Assembly: GCF_015291665.1 (NCBI RefSeq)
Contig: NZ_CP030048.1
Location: 3,782,001-3,846,000, forward strand
Source: Bradyrhizobium sp. CCBAU 53338
Lineage (GTDB): Bacteria > Pseudomonadota > Alphaproteobacteria > Rhizobiales > Xanthobacteraceae
Length of the DNA stretch: 64,000 bases
Direction of reading: 5' to 3'
A program made the translations under genes and the position numbers. The notes beneath the pieces were generated by a model. The model saw only the letters and a list, made by a program, of their open reading frames with translations. It had not been told where the DNA came from and made no database searches. Positions 18,644 to 28,986 of the stretch are shown in pieces (position 1 is the stretch's first letter; each line of letters opens with the position of its first letter).

Positions 18644-19771
18644 TCAGTATCGATAGGGCTCGTGGTCGAACAGCGGGAATGCGCTGAACACGCTCGGCGC
18701 ATTGGTCGCGGTGGCCGGGTGCAGGCAGGACTTATTGACCTCGGCGAACGAAGTGGCTCCCAGCAGGCCGAGGCAGCGCAGCACCTCGTCCTCGAGCAGT
18801 TCCAGCATCCGCGTCACGCCGGTCTCGCCGGCCGCCGCCAAGGCCCAGCATTGCAGCCGGCCAATGCCGACGAGGTCTGCGCCCGCGGCGATCGCCTTGA
18901 CGATGTCGGTGCCGCGGCAGATGCCGCCGTCGACCATGATCTTCGCGCGCCCCTTCACGGCGTCGACGATTTCAGGAAGCACATGCATCGCGCCGCGGCC
19001 GTGATCGAGCTGGCGGCCGCCATGGTTGGAAACGTAGATCCACTCGACGCCGTGATCGACCGCGATCTGCGCGTCCTCGGCGGTGGCGATGCCCTTGAGG
19101 ATCAGCGGTATCCTGAACTTGTCCTTGACCATCTTCACGGTCCGCCACTCCAGGCCCTTCTGGTAGTCGCCGCCGGTGGCGCGCAGGCGGCTCTCGCGAA
19201 CGTAACGCTTGGCAATGTCACGCTCACGACGGCTGTAATGGGCGGTGTCGACGGTCAGGCAGAAGGCGGCGTAGTTGGCCTTCTCGGCGCGGCTGACGAC
19301 GTCGGCCACGAATGCGTCATCGCCACGGACGTAAAGCTGGTACATGCGCAGCGCATCGGGCGCGGCCTCGGCGGTCTTTTCCAGCCCGGGCTCGGAGACC
19401 GAGCTCAACATGTGCGACGCCCCGAAAGTGCCGGCCGCGCGGGCAACACTCGCTGCGCCATGCGGGTCGAAGATTTCCAATGCGCCGACGGGGGCGAGCA
19501 CCACGGGCAGGCGCATCTTGCGGCCGAAATGCTCGACCGAGCCGTCGACCTTGCGCACGTCGCGCAGCACACGCGGACGGAAAGCGATCTCGTCCAGTGC
19601 CATGCGGTTGCGGCGCATCGTGGTCTCGGTCTCGGCGGCGCCGACGATATAGTCCCAGGCGTTCTGGTTGAGGTTGGAACGGGCTTTCCTGATGAATTCG
19701 TGCAGGTTCTGGAACGGCTCGTTGCTGGCGCCGAGTTCGACGTTCCGTTCCGGCCGGAGCGCTTCGTTCAT
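18644..19771 (-). CDS. FMN-dependent alpha-hydroxy-acid oxidase/dehydrogenase
   Basis: Oxidises a 2-hydroxy acid such as lactate or glycolate to the 2-oxo acid with FMN. 375 residues, TIM-barrel of the LldD/glycolate oxidase family. Conserved elements are LAPVGALEIFDPHG near residue 100, the substrate loop YQLYVRGD near 145, the catalytic His segment SNHGGRQLDHG near 260 and the phosphate-binding MVDGGICRGTDIVKAI near 290. SNHGGRQLDH matches the signature closely. Its N-terminus lacks a signal peptide. It leads a two-gene operon with the HAD phosphatase. The exact acid cannot be assigned from sequence. Confidence 0.88.
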   Translation of the reverse strand: MNEALRPERNVELGASNEPFQNLHEFIRKARSNLNQNAWDYIVGAAETETTMRRNRMALDEIAFRPRVLRDVRKVDGSVEHFGRKMRLPVVLAPVGALEIFDPHGAASVARAAGTFGASHMLSSVSEPGLEKTAEAAPDALRMYQLYVRGDDAFVADVVSRAEKANYAAFCLTVDTAHYSRRERDIAKRYVRESRLRATGGDYQKGLEWRTVKMVKDKFRIPLILKGIATAEDAQIAVDHGVEWIYVSNHGGRQLDHGRGAMHVLPEIVDAVKGRAKIMVDGGICRGTDIVKAIAAGADLVGIGRLQCWALAAAGETGVTRMLELLEDEVLRCLGLLGATSFAEVNKSCLHPATATNAPSVFSAFPLFDHEPYRY

Positions 19772-20062
19772 TGTTGTCCTCCCGAGAATTTGAAGCCTTA
19801 TCTCATCGCCTATCCCGTTCAGCCCTCCAAAACCATCCTAAAATCGCATAGCTGCGAAGCGCGGCCCGGCCGATCGATTCCCGCGCGGCGGGCGACGGCT
19901 TCGGAACGTTGCCAAAAGTTTAGGTCAGGGCGAAGGGATTTTTGCGATATACAAGCGGGCGTGGCAGCCCGGCCTTGAAGAAACCTGAATGGTATTGTGA
20001 GAACCGAATTGGACTGCCATTTGCGTGGCGTCCCGTCCCAAGCGAAAAAGGCCACCCATTCC

Positions 20063-21406
20063 ATGCGGAAAACCCTGCTGTTCCCCCTGGGCGCGCTCAC
20101 CGGAGCCTGCCTCACCCTCCTCGTGTCCGGTCCGCAGGGCGGGCTATGGGCGGCACGGGCGGCGGCGGGCGTAGGCACGGGCGATGCCTATTCCCAGCTC
20201 AATCTGTTCGGCGAGGTCTTCGAGCGCGTCAAGGCGAGCTATGTCGAGAAGCCCGACAATGCCAAGCTGATCGAAGGTGCGATCACGGGCATGGTGACCT
20301 CGCTCGATCCGCATTCGCGCTACATGAACGCCAAGGCCTGGGCCGAGATGCAGGAGACCACCTCCGGCGAGTTCGGCGGCCTCGGCATCGAGGTCACGAT
20401 GCAGGACGGTCTGGTCAAGGTCGTCTCGCCGATCGACGACACGCCGGCGTCCAAGGCCGGCATCATGTCCGGTGACCTCATCAGCAAGATCGACGGTGAA
20501 AACGTGCAGGGCATGACTCTCGAGCAGGCCGTCAATAAGATGAAGGGCCCGGTCGACACCAAGACCAAGCTCACCATCATGCGCAAGGGCGCCGATGCTC
20601 CGCTCGACGTCGCGATCACGCGCGAGATCATCCATGTCCGCCCGGTCCGCTTCCACGTCGAGAATGGCGACATCGGCTACATCCGCGTCACCTCGTTCAA
20701 CGAACAGACCACCGACGGCCTGAAGAAGGCGATCGCCTCGATCTCCAAGGAGGTCCCGCCGGAGAAGCTCGTCGGCTACGTGATGGACCTGCGCAACAAT
20801 CCGGGCGGCCTGCTCGACCAGGCCGTGTCGGTGTCGAGCGCGTTCCTGCAGCGCGGCGAGGTCGTTTCGACCCGCGGCCGCAACCCGGAAGAAACCCAGC
20901 GCTTCACCGCGCATGGCGGCGATCTCACCAAGGGCAAGCCGCTCGTTGTCCTGATCAACGGCGGCTCGGCGTCAGCCTCGGAAATCGTCTCCGGCGCGCT
21001 GCATGACCACAAGCGCGCAACGCTGATCGGCACGCGCTCGTTCGGCAAGGGCTCGGTGCAGACCATCATTCCGCTCGGCGCCGGCAACGGTGCGCTGGCG
21101 CTGACCACAGCGCGCTACTACACCCCGTCGGGCCGCTCGATCCAGGCGCAAGGCATCGCGCCGGACATCGAGATACTCCAGGACGTGCCGCCCGAGCTGA
21201 AGGGCCGCGTCGACACCATCGCGGAATCCCAGATGCGCGGTCATCTGCAGAATACGGAGGGCGCGGAGCAGACTGGATCGCAGTCCTATGTCCCGCCGGA
21301 AGAGAAGGACGACAAGGCGCTGCACGCGGCCTATGACTTCCTGCACGGCGTCACCGTGAATGCGGCGGCCGCCAAGCCGGCGCCAAAGGCGACGGTGCCG
21401 AACTAG
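20063..21406 (+). CDS. S41 family C-terminal processing peptidase (CtpA-like)
   Basis: Periplasmic serine protease of 447 residues with an N-terminal signal (MRKTLLFPLGALTGACLTLL), a PDZ domain (GLGIEVTMQDGLVKVVSPID, about residues 110-185) and the S41 catalytic domain. The catalytic Ser is in GGSASASEIVSG (about 303) and the Lys in SFGKGSVQ (about 328). The ATG at 20063 is chosen because it opens the signal peptide; the frame begins 22 residues earlier. The C-terminal tail is rich in Ala, Pro and Lys. It stands alone between divergent and convergent neighbours and may be a paralogue of the usual CtpA gene. Confidence 0.92.
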   Translation: MRKTLLFPLGALTGACLTLLVSGPQGGLWAARAAAGVGTGDAYSQLNLFGEVFERVKASYVEKPDNAKLIEGAITGMVTSLDPHSRYMNAKAWAEMQETTSGEFGGLGIEVTMQDGLVKVVSPIDDTPASKAGIMSGDLISKIDGENVQGMTLEQAVNKMKGPVDTKTKLTIMRKGADAPLDVAITREIIHVRPVRFHVENGDIGYIRVTSFNEQTTDGLKKAIASISKEVPPEKLVGYVMDLRNNPGGLLDQAVSVSSAFLQRGEVVSTRGRNPEETQRFTAHGGDLTKGKPLVVLINGGSASASEIVSGALHDHKRATLIGTRSFGKGSVQTIIPLGAGNGALALTTARYYTPSGRSIQAQGIAPDIEILQDVPPELKGRVDTIAESQMRGHLQNTEGAEQTGSQSYVPPEEKDDKALHAAYDFLHGVTVNAAAAKPAPKATVPN

Positions 21407-21507
21407 GCTATATCGGTCCTTGCGACCTCAAGACATCGCCCGGGAGTGGATGGCCACTCCCGGGCGAATTCGTTCTGGATACAGCCTCAGCTCGGAGGAG
21501 CCCCATT

Positions 21508-24279
21508 CTAGCTTGCCTCGCGGTGGCGGCTTTCGTGGCCCCCGCGCTGGGCGAGGCGGCTGCGATGGAGCGCGAACAGCTCCACGATCCTGTCGGCAGG
21601 CTTTGCGGCGCTGAACAGATAGCCCTGCATCTCGGTGCAGCCGAGCGCACGCAGCAGCCGCTGCTGCTCCTCGGTCTCGACGCCTTCGGCCGTGGTCGCC
21701 ATGCGGCGGGCGCTGGCGAGGTTGACCACGGCCTGCACGATGCTGGCGGAGCCGTCGGGACCTGCGATGTCGTCGACGAAGCAGCGGTCGATCTTGATCT
21801 TGTCGAACGGGAAGCGGTGCAGGTAGCTCAGCGAGGAGTAGCCGGTGCCGAAATCGTCGAGCGCGATGCGCACGCCGATGGCACGGAGCTGGTGCAGGAT
21901 CGTCAGCGCAGTGTCGTCGTCGCGGATCAGCACGGCCTCGGTGATCTCGAGCTCGAGCCGGCTCGCCGGCAGGTTGGAGGCGGCCAGCGCCGCCATGATC
22001 TTCAGGGCCAGCGTGCCGCTCTTGAACTGTACCGGTGAGACGTTGACGGCGAGGCGGATGTCGTCGGGCCAGCCGGCCGCGTCGCGGCAGGCGGTCGCCA
22101 GCACCCATTCGCCGATCTCGTTGATCAATCCGGTATCCTCGGCGATCGGGATGAACTCGGTGGGCGAGACCATGCCGCGTTCGGGGTGGCGCCACCGTAC
22201 CAGCGCCTCGCAACCGGCGATGCGGTCGTCCTTCAGGTTGAGACAGGGCTGGTAATGGACCTCGAGGCCGCCATGAGCGATGGCGTGCCGAAGGTCGACC
22301 TCGAGCTGGCGCCGCTCGCGCACCTTGGCGTCCATCTCCGGCTCGAAGAATCGATAGGTGCGGCGGCCGGCGGATTTGGCGGCGTACATCGCCATGTCCG
22401 CGTTCTTCAGGATCTGATCCAGCGCAGTGCCGTGTCCCGGCGCCAGCGCGATACCGATGCTCGCGTCGGTGGTGAGGTGATGGCCCATGCAGTCGAACGG
22501 CGCCCGGATCGCCGCAAAGACCCGCGCAACGAACTCGTTGACCTGGTCCTGCGAGGTCACCGCGCTCTGCACGATCGCGAATTCGTCGCCACCGAGCCGT
22601 GCCACGAAATCGGTCGGGCCGGCGCAGTCACGCAGGCTCTTCGCCACCGACTTCAACAGCTCGTCGCCGACGAGATGGCCGAGCGCGTCGTTGACGCCCT
22701 TGAACTCGTCGATGTCGATGTAGTGCACCGCGATCTCTTCGCCGCCGACGAGGGCGAGGAGCTCGCTGCGCAGATGCTCGTGGAACATGGCCCGGTTGGG
22801 CAGGTCGGTCAGCGCGTCGTAGTGGGCGAGGTGGGTGATGCGCTCTTCGATCCGACGGCGTTCGGTGATGTCCTCGTGGGTTGCGACCCAGCCGCCGTCG
22901 TCGAGCGGCTCGTTGACGATCTGGATCGATCGGCCATCGCTGGTTTCGACCACCATGGAGTTGCGCACGTGGATGTCACGCAGCACGCGCGCGGCATACT
23001 GGTCGACGTCGCCGGCGAACGAACCCGTGTCCTTGCGATGCGCGATGATGTCACGGAAACTGTAGCCCGGTTTGACGATGTCGGCCGACAGGCCGTACAT
23101 CTCGATGTAGCGCTGATTGCAGACCACGAGCCGCTGCGATGCGTCGAAGAGCAAGAGGCCCTGGGTCATGTTGTTGACGGCGCGGTCGAGGCGCTGCTTT
23201 TCCAGCGTCAGCCGCTCCCGGGACAGGCGGTGCTGCTCCAGGAGCTTGCGCACGATCGCGATCAGCACGCCGGCGATCGCAAGCGCGGAGGCGCCGGCGA
23301 CCGAAATCAGGATGCCGATCTGCTCGCGCCAGTCGGCTAGCGCCGCCGCACGCGTGGTCGTCGCCATCATCAGGATCGGGAAGTGCGGCAAGGCGCGCGC
23401 CGAGGCCAGCCGGTCCTCGCCGTCGACCGGGCTGACGATGCGCCCGGCGAAATGATCGAGCGCGAAGATCTGCTGCTGCTCGAACGAGCCGTTCCTGAAA
23501 TTGCGTCCCATCATGTCGCGGGACTCGGGATAGCGGGCAAGCAGGGTGCCGTCCCGATGCAGCATCGAGATCGTGGCGCCTTCACCGAGCATGACGGTCT
23601 CGAAGAACTTCTCGAAATTGGCCGGCTCGATGCCGCGACCGACGATGCCCATGAACTCGCCGTGCGGCCCCATGATCCGGCGCACGATCAGGATGGTCCA
23701 GGCCCCGGAGATGCGGCTATGCACCGGTTCGATCAGCACCTCAGGCGCCTGCGGATCGTAGCGGAAGGTGCGGTAATAGGCGCGATCGGCAACATTGACC
23801 TTCGGAGCCGGCCACGCCGTCGAGGAATTGATCAGATTTCCGTCCGCGTCGATGATATTGACGCCGCCCATGTACGGGAGCGCATCGATCTTCGAGCGCA
23901 GCATCCGGTGCACGTCCTGGCCGGAGAGGCGCGTGCGGAAGTCCTCCGCTGTCGTGATTCCACTCGCGTGCACGTGGTCGATGAAATCCTTCTGGATGAC
24001 CGCGAAATCCTGCAATTGCTGGTCGAAATGATGGGTGAGCAGCAGGACCGTGTTTTCCAGCTCGCGGCCGGAATTGCGCAGCGCGCGCTCGCGGAAGTTC
24101 TGCGCCATCAGCACCGCGCCAACGGCGATGGCCGCGATCAGGAGCGCGCCGCCCACCACGAGCCAGCGGATTGGTCCGCTGCGCACGAAGGCCTGGTCGA
24201 GCAGGCGACTGCCGTATCTCGTCATCATGTCGATCGTTGCCGTCCACACGCCAGGGTCAACTCGCGAGCCCCATAACAT
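21508..24279 (-). CDS. Membrane-bound GGDEF/EAL protein with Cache and PAS domains
   Basis: Putative c-di-GMP turnover enzyme of 923 residues. A membrane segment at about residues 38-62 and another near 325-350 enclose a periplasmic Cache-type sensor. A PAS domain follows (NMTQGLLLFDASQRLVVCNQ), then GGDEF with the intact motif RLGGDEFAIV near residue 575, then EAL with CEALVRWRHPERG near residue 700 and DDFGTGYSSL near 810. Both catalytic motifs look intact, so it may have cyclase and phosphodiesterase activity. The start could also be the ATG at 24228. It converges with the protease gene and is divergent from the pilin. Confidence 0.93.
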   Translation of the reverse strand: MLWGSRVDPGVWTATIDMMTRYGSRLLDQAFVRSGPIRWLVVGGALLIAAIAVGAVLMAQNFRERALRNSGRELENTVLLLTHHFDQQLQDFAVIQKDFIDHVHASGITTAEDFRTRLSGQDVHRMLRSKIDALPYMGGVNIIDADGNLINSSTAWPAPKVNVADRAYYRTFRYDPQAPEVLIEPVHSRISGAWTILIVRRIMGPHGEFMGIVGRGIEPANFEKFFETVMLGEGATISMLHRDGTLLARYPESRDMMGRNFRNGSFEQQQIFALDHFAGRIVSPVDGEDRLASARALPHFPILMMATTTRAAALADWREQIGILISVAGASALAIAGVLIAIVRKLLEQHRLSRERLTLEKQRLDRAVNNMTQGLLLFDASQRLVVCNQRYIEMYGLSADIVKPGYSFRDIIAHRKDTGSFAGDVDQYAARVLRDIHVRNSMVVETSDGRSIQIVNEPLDDGGWVATHEDITERRRIEERITHLAHYDALTDLPNRAMFHEHLRSELLALVGGEEIAVHYIDIDEFKGVNDALGHLVGDELLKSVAKSLRDCAGPTDFVARLGGDEFAIVQSAVTSQDQVNEFVARVFAAIRAPFDCMGHHLTTDASIGIALAPGHGTALDQILKNADMAMYAAKSAGRRTYRFFEPEMDAKVRERRQLEVDLRHAIAHGGLEVHYQPCLNLKDDRIAGCEALVRWRHPERGMVSPTEFIPIAEDTGLINEIGEWVLATACRDAAGWPDDIRLAVNVSPVQFKSGTLALKIMAALAASNLPASRLELEITEAVLIRDDDTALTILHQLRAIGVRIALDDFGTGYSSLSYLHRFPFDKIKIDRCFVDDIAGPDGSASIVQAVVNLASARRMATTAEGVETEEQQRLLRALGCTEMQGYLFSAAKPADRIVELFALHRSRLAQRGGHESRHREAS

Positions 24280-24540
24280 CCGTCGGTTTACGGGATCGAT
24301 GTGGAGGCGACGTTAGGAAGCGCGGTTAATGCGGCATGAACCGTAATGCGCAAATGCAATCGATGCGCATGGCAGGAGGCGTTCAGCTTTTGCCGGCGAT
24401 GGTCGCGATGCCGGTCAGTTATTGCCGGTCGCGGTGACGTCAACCGACGCTTAACCATCTAACGTGTTGACGATCCTCGACGCCATGATGGCGCGCAGTT
24501 TGCAGATCAGGATCCCAACGACGAGAGAGAGGACGTGATC

Positions 24541-24705
24541 ATGAAAAAGACTTTGAAGAATTTCTGGACCGACGAATCCGGCGCGACCGCAATCGAATAC
24601 GGCCTGATCGCCGCGGGCATCGCGCTCGCCGTCATCACCGTGGTGAACGGCCTCGGCAGCAAGCTCAACACCAAGTTCGGATCGATCAGCTCGTCGCTCA
24701 AGTAG
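24541..24705 (+). CDS. Flp family type IVb pilin
   Basis: 54-residue pilin precursor: MKKTLKNFWTDESG, then the TadV/CpaA cleavage point and the hydrophobic ATAIEYGLIAAGIALAVITV helix that packs the pilus core. The Glu at position +5 of the mature protein is present (ATAIEY). A GAGAGAGGA stretch precedes the ATG. No tad/cpa assembly genes are in the window, so this is an isolated pilin copy. It lies 261 bases from the divergent GGDEF/EAL gene, an interval that contains TTAACCAT, a CtrA-like half site, at about 24452. Confidence 0.92.
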   Translation: MKKTLKNFWTDESGATAIEYGLIAAGIALAVITVVNGLGSKLNTKFGSISSSLK

Positions 24706-24713
24706 CGGCGGGA

Positions 24714-25229
24714 TCAGGCGCGGTAGTGGCCCGACTTGCCGCCCAGCTTTTCGACGAGATGGATGCCCTCGATGCGCACGCCGCGCTCGACGGCCTTGAT
24801 CATGTCGTAGATGGTGAGGCAGGCGACCGAGACGGCCGTCAGCGCTTCCATCTCGACGCCGGTCGGGCCGGTGACCTTGACGCTGGCACGCACCACGCAG
24901 CCCGGCAGCCTTGCGTCGGGCTCGATGTCGACCGTGACCTTCGACAGCGCGAGCGGATGGCAGAGCGGGATCAGCTCGGAGGTACGCTTGGCCGCCATGA
25001 TTCCAGCGATGCGCGCGGTGCCGAGCACGTCGCCCTTCTTGGCGTTGCCCGACACGATCAGGTCGAGCGTGGCCTTCTCCATGACGACGCGCCCTTCGGC
25101 GACGGCGAGCCGCTCTGTCGCGGCCTTGTCCGACACGTCGACCATCCGCGCCTCGCCGGAGGCGCCGATATGGGTGAGGCCAGGGCTCGTCTTCCTTGAC
25201 GGCTTGGTCTTCGCGGGCTTGCGCGCCAT
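24714..25229 (-). CDS. moaC: Cyclic pyranopterin monophosphate synthase MoaC
   Basis: Converts the MoaA product to cyclic pyranopterin monophosphate in molybdenum cofactor synthesis. 171 residues from the ATG at 25229. Family motifs are [40 protein letters not shown] with the conserved His and Cys, and [19 protein letters not shown] with the conserved Glu. It starts one base after the trpC stop (TGACATG), so it is in the trp operon. It converges on the pilin gene with an 8-base gap. Confidence 0.96.
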   Translation of the reverse strand: MARKPAKTKPSRKTSPGLTHIGASGEARMVDVSDKAATERLAVAEGRVVMEKATLDLIVSGNAKKGDVLGTARIAGIMAAKRTSELIPLCHPLALSKVTVDIEPDARLPGCVVRASVKVTGPTGVEMEALTAVSVACLTIYDMIKAVERGVRIEGIHLVEKLGGKSGHYRA

Positions 25230-25230
25230 G

Positions 25231-26052
25231 TCAGCGGGTACCGGTGGCGCGGGCCTTGGTCTCGCGCGCGAGCAATGTGCGCGTCGCCGCGGTGACATCG
25301 GCCTGCCGCATCAGGCTCTCGCCGACCAGGAAGGTCGACATGCCGACGCGCTCGAGCCTTGCGAGATCGGCGGGCGTGAAGATGCCGCTTTCGCCGACCA
25401 TCAAACGCTCCCGCGGAATCAGCGGCGCCAGCGTCTCGCTGGTCGCAAGCGTGGTCTCGAAGGTGCGTAAGTTACGGTTGTTGACGCCGATCATCGGCGA
25501 ACGCAGCTTCAACGCCCGGTCGAGCTCGGCACGATCATGGATCTCGATCAGCACGTCCATGCCATAGGCAATGGCAGCGTCCTCGAGATCCCTGGCCGTG
25601 GCGTCATCGAGCGCGGCCATGATGATGAGGATGCAGTCGGCGCCATGCGCGCGGGCTTCGACCACCTGATAGGTGTCGAACAGAAAGTCCTTGCGCAGGA
25701 CGGGAAGCGAGGTCGCCGCGCGCGCCGCCACCATGAAATCGAGATGGCCCTGGAACGAAGGCGTGTCGGTCAGCACCGACAGGCAGGCCGCTCCGCCGGC
25801 CTCATAGGCCTTGGCGAGCACGGGCGGATCGAAATCCGCGCGGATCAGCCCCTTGGAGGGCGAGGCCTTCTTCACCTCGGCGATCAGCGCGTAATCGCCA
25901 TTGGCATGCTTGGCCCTGATCGCGCGCACGAAGCCGCGCGGTGCGCCTTGCGCCTTGGCCAGGGCCTCCACTGCCGCGAGCGGCTGGGCGCGTTTGGCGG
26001 CTGCGATCTCCTCGCGCTTGTAGGCTTCGATCTTGGTCAGGATGTCAGACAT
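25231..26052 (-). CDS. trpC: Indole-3-glycerol-phosphate synthase
   Basis: Ring-closing step of tryptophan synthesis, cytoplasmic TIM barrel of 273 residues. The catalytic Lys is in [13 protein letters not shown] near residue 55, the second Lys in [13 protein letters not shown] near 115, and the product-binding segment is [13 protein letters not shown] near 185; the phosphate-binding GESGI is near 218. It follows trpD by 7 bases and is followed by moaC. Confidence 0.97.
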   Translation of the reverse strand: MSDILTKIEAYKREEIAAAKRAQPLAAVEALAKAQGAPRGFVRAIRAKHANGDYALIAEVKKASPSKGLIRADFDPPVLAKAYEAGGAACLSVLTDTPSFQGHLDFMVAARAATSLPVLRKDFLFDTYQVVEARAHGADCILIIMAALDDATARDLEDAAIAYGMDVLIEIHDRAELDRALKLRSPMIGVNNRNLRTFETTLATSETLAPLIPRERLMVGESGIFTPADLARLERVGMSTFLVGESLMRQADVTAATRTLLARETKARATGTR

Positions 26053-26059
26053 GACAGGC

Positions 26060-27073
26060 TCAGCTGTTCGAGACCGCGATCAGATGCTTCAGCCGCGCGC
26101 TCGCCGCGCCGCTGTCGAGCGATTTCGCGCCGATCGCGACGCCTTCTCTGAGGTCCTTGGCGCGTCCGGCCACGATCAGCGCGGCCGCGGCGTTGAGCAG
26201 GGCGACGTCGCGATAGGGGCTCGGCTTGCCGTCGAGCACGCTTTGCAGCGCGATCGCATTGGCATCGGCATCGCCGCCCTTGAGGGCCCCGGGCTCGCAG
26301 CGCGACAGGCCGGCATCCTCCGGCGTCACCTCGAAATTGCGGATCTCGCCATTGTGGAGCGCAGAGACGAAGGTCGGGCCGGTGAGGGTGATCTCGTCGA
26401 GGCCATCGGAGCCGTGCACCACCCAGGCGGATTCGGAGCCGAGATTCTTCAGCACCTGCGCCAGCGGCTGCACCCATTGCCTGGAGAACACACCAACCAT
26501 CTGCCGCTTCACGCCGGCCGGGTTGGAGAGGGGGCCGAGCAGATTGAAGATCGTCCGGGTGGCGAGCTCGACCCGGGTCGGGCCGACGTTCTTCATCGCG
26601 GGGTGATGGGCGGGGGCGAACATGAAGCCGATGCCGCATTCGCGCACGCAGCGGCCGACCTGCTCCGGCCTGAGGTCGATCTTCACGCCGAGCGAGGCGA
26701 GCACGTCGGCGGCGCCCGAGCGCGACGACAGCGCGCGGTTGCCGTGCTTGGCGACGGGCAGGCCGGCCCCCGAGACGATGAACGAGGCACAGGTCGAGAC
26801 ATTGACCGAGCCCGAGCCGTCGCCGCCGGTGCCGACGATGTCGACGGCGTCCGCTGGCGCATCGACCGTGAGCATCTTCGAGCGCATCGCGGTGACCGCG
26901 CCGGTGATCTCGTCCACGGTCTCGCCGCGCACGCGCAGCGCCATCAAAAGGCCGCCCATCTGCGAGGGGGTGGCCTCGCCGGACATCACCGCGTCGAAGG
27001 CGGATGCAGCTTCCTCACGCGACAGGCTGGCGCCGGTCGCGACTTTTCCAATGATCGATTTCAGGTCGTCCAT
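26060..27073 (-). CDS. trpD: Anthranilate phosphoribosyltransferase
   Basis: Transfers a phosphoribosyl group to anthranilate in tryptophan synthesis. 337 residues. The PRPP-binding glycine loop is visible as [17 protein letters not shown] (about residues 82-98), [17 protein letters not shown] follows near 110, and the anthranilate-binding region contains [14 protein letters not shown] near 160. It starts 14 bases after the ppiD stop and is followed by trpC. No trpG is present; in Bradyrhizobium trpE and trpG are fused elsewhere. Confidence 0.97.
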   Translation of the reverse strand: MDDLKSIIGKVATGASLSREEAASAFDAVMSGEATPSQMGGLLMALRVRGETVDEITGAVTAMRSKMLTVDAPADAVDIVGTGGDGSGSVNVSTCASFIVSGAGLPVAKHGNRALSSRSGAADVLASLGVKIDLRPEQVGRCVRECGIGFMFAPAHHPAMKNVGPTRVELATRTIFNLLGPLSNPAGVKRQMVGVFSRQWVQPLAQVLKNLGSESAWVVHGSDGLDEITLTGPTFVSALHNGEIRNFEVTPEDAGLSRCEPGALKGGDADANAIALQSVLDGKPSPYRDVALLNAAAALIVAGRAKDLREGVAIGAKSLDSGAASARLKHLIAVSNS

Positions 27074-27087
27074 CGCTTGCTTTCAAC

Positions 27088-28986
27088 TCACTGGTTCGCG
27101 CCGGTCACTTGCGCGAAGGCGGCCTGATTAATGCTGGTCCCGATGTCGGCTTCAAGCTTGTTGACGTAGGAGGCGACCTGCTCGTCGGTCAGCGACCGCT
27201 CGGCGGCTTCCTTCAGCTTTTTGGCGGCGTCGGAGGCGGTATCGACCGGGGGATCGACGATGTCGGTGACACGGTAGACGATCACTTCAGTGCCGCCGGT
27301 CACGGGCGCCTGTCCGACACCGTCCTTGGCGGTGCGGAAGGCGGCGGCAACGATGTTGGCGGGCACGCCGGCCGGCGTGTCGTCGCGCTTGAAGCCGCTG
27401 GCAGTCTCGACCTTGGCGTTGATCGCAGCCGCCTCGTCAGCGAGCTTGCCGCCCTGTTCGAGCTTCTGCACCATCTCGGTCGCCTTCGCCTTCAGCTTGG
27501 TGGCGATCTGGTCCTGGCGCCAGCGCGCCTCGACCTGATCGCGGACCTCGTCGAGATTGCGGTCGCGCGACGGCGTGATGGCGAGCACGTCGTACCAGAC
27601 ATAGCCGCCCTTGTACGAGATCGGGTCGTTGTCGACGCCGACGTCGCTGTTGAAGGCCTGCGAGACCACGTCGAGGCCCTGTGGAATGTTGGCGACGGTC
27701 TGCCCGTTCGGGGCACGGCCGGAGCGGTCGACGGCATCGATGGTCACGGCGGTGAGCCCGAGCTTCTGTGCGGCATCGGCGACGCTGGTGCCGGCGCCGC
27801 GCTCGTCCTCCATCTTGTCGCGGAGTTCGCCGACCTTGACGCGCGCGCGCTCGGTGGCGATCTGGCGCTTCGCGTCGGCGGCAAACTTGGCGTAGTCGGC
27901 CTCGACGCCAGGCTCGATCTTGTCGACCTTGACGATCGAGACGCCGAGACGGCCCTGGATCGGCTGGCTGATCTCGCCCGCGGGAAGGGCGAAGGCGGCA
28001 TCGCCGACCGCGGGTTCGAGCGAAGATTTGGTGACGAGCCCGAGATCGACGTCGGTGGCGCTCAGTCCGCGCTCCTTGCCGAGATCCTCGAAGGAGAGCC
28101 CGCCGACCAGGCGCTCGCGCGCGGCCTGCGCGTCGGCGACATTCGGGAACACGATCTGCTGGATCTTGCGCTTCTCCGGAGTGGAGAGCTGCTCCTTGCG
28201 CTGGTCGAACAGCTTCTTCGCATCCTCGTCGGAGACGTCGCTCCACTTCGCGATGTCCTCCGGCGAGATCACGGTGAAGACGATCTTGCGGTATTCGGGC
28301 GCGCGGAACTGGACCTTGTGATCCTCGAAATAGGCGGCGAGGGCCTCGGGCGAGGGCGGATCGATCTGGCCCGCCTGCGCGGTGTCGAGCCGGATGAACG
28401 CGATGGCGCGCTGCTCGTTCTGGAAGCGCGTCGCGACGTCGAGCATGGTCTTCGGCGGCTCGAGGCCGGCGCCGATCGTGCCCGTGATCTGCCGACGCAG
28501 CGCCACCTTGCGCTGCTCGGCCACGTAACGCTGCTCGGTGTAGCCGAAATTGCGGATCAGGCTCTGGAAGCGGTTCGCATCGAATTTGCCGTCGACCCCC
28601 TTGAAATTGGGGTCGTTCATGATGAGCTGGCGGATCTGCTCGTCGGACTGGCCCAGTCCAAGCTGGCGCGCGTTCTCGTCGAGCGCGGCTTCCGCGATCG
28701 TCTGCTGCAGCACCTGGCGGTCAAGGCCGAACGCACGCGCCTGGTCGGGCGTCAGCGGGCGGCCGAACTGGCGGCCGATCTGCTGGAGGCGGTCGGTGTA
28801 GATCTGGCGGAACTCGTTCAGCGAAATTTCGGTATGACCGACCTTGGCCAGCGTGGACTGCCCGAAGCCCCGGAAGATGTCGGCGATGCCCCAAATGCCG
28901 AAGCTGATGATCAACACGCCCATCACGATGGCCATGATGGTCTTGCCGACCCAGTTTGATGAGGCCTTGCGCATTCCTCGAAGCAT
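27088..28986 (-). CDS. ppiD: Peptidyl-prolyl isomerase / chaperone PpiD
   Basis: Inner-membrane-anchored periplasmic foldase, 632 residues from the ATG at 28986 (a TTG 3 codons earlier is the longest frame). One membrane segment (IMAIVMGVLIISFGIWGIAD, about residues 17-36) is followed by a SurA-N-like chaperone domain and a parvulin-type PPIase domain in the middle (KRKIQQIVFPNVADAQAARE). Additional SurA-like segments continue to the end. It is the first gene of the ppiD-trpD-trpC-moaC run; tpiA diverges from it across 223 bases. Confidence 0.9.
   Translation of the reverse strand: MLRGMRKASSNWVGKTIMAIVMGVLIISFGIWGIADIFRGFGQSTLAKVGHTEISLNEFRQIYTDRLQQIGRQFGRPLTPDQARAFGLDRQVLQQTIAEAALDENARQLGLGQSDEQIRQLIMNDPNFKGVDGKFDANRFQSLIRNFGYTEQRYVAEQRKVALRRQITGTIGAGLEPPKTMLDVATRFQNEQRAIAFIRLDTAQAGQIDPPSPEALAAYFEDHKVQFRAPEYRKIVFTVISPEDIAKWSDVSDEDAKKLFDQRKEQLSTPEKRKIQQIVFPNVADAQAARERLVGGLSFEDLGKERGLSATDVDLGLVTKSSLEPAVGDAAFALPAGEISQPIQGRLGVSIVKVDKIEPGVEADYAKFAADAKRQIATERARVKVGELRDKMEDERGAGTSVADAAQKLGLTAVTIDAVDRSGRAPNGQTVANIPQGLDVVSQAFNSDVGVDNDPISYKGGYVWYDVLAITPSRDRNLDEVRDQVEARWRQDQIATKLKAKATEMVQKLEQGGKLADEAAAINAKVETASGFKRDDTPAGVPANIVAAAFRTAKDGVGQAPVTGGTEVIVYRVTDIVDPPVDTASDAAKKLKEAAERSLTDEQVASYVNKLEADIGTSINQAAFAQVTGANQ

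Noticed and set aside
27109..28959. 616-codon frame antisense to ppiD
   Set aside because: No domain likeness, and ppiD on the other strand is convincing.
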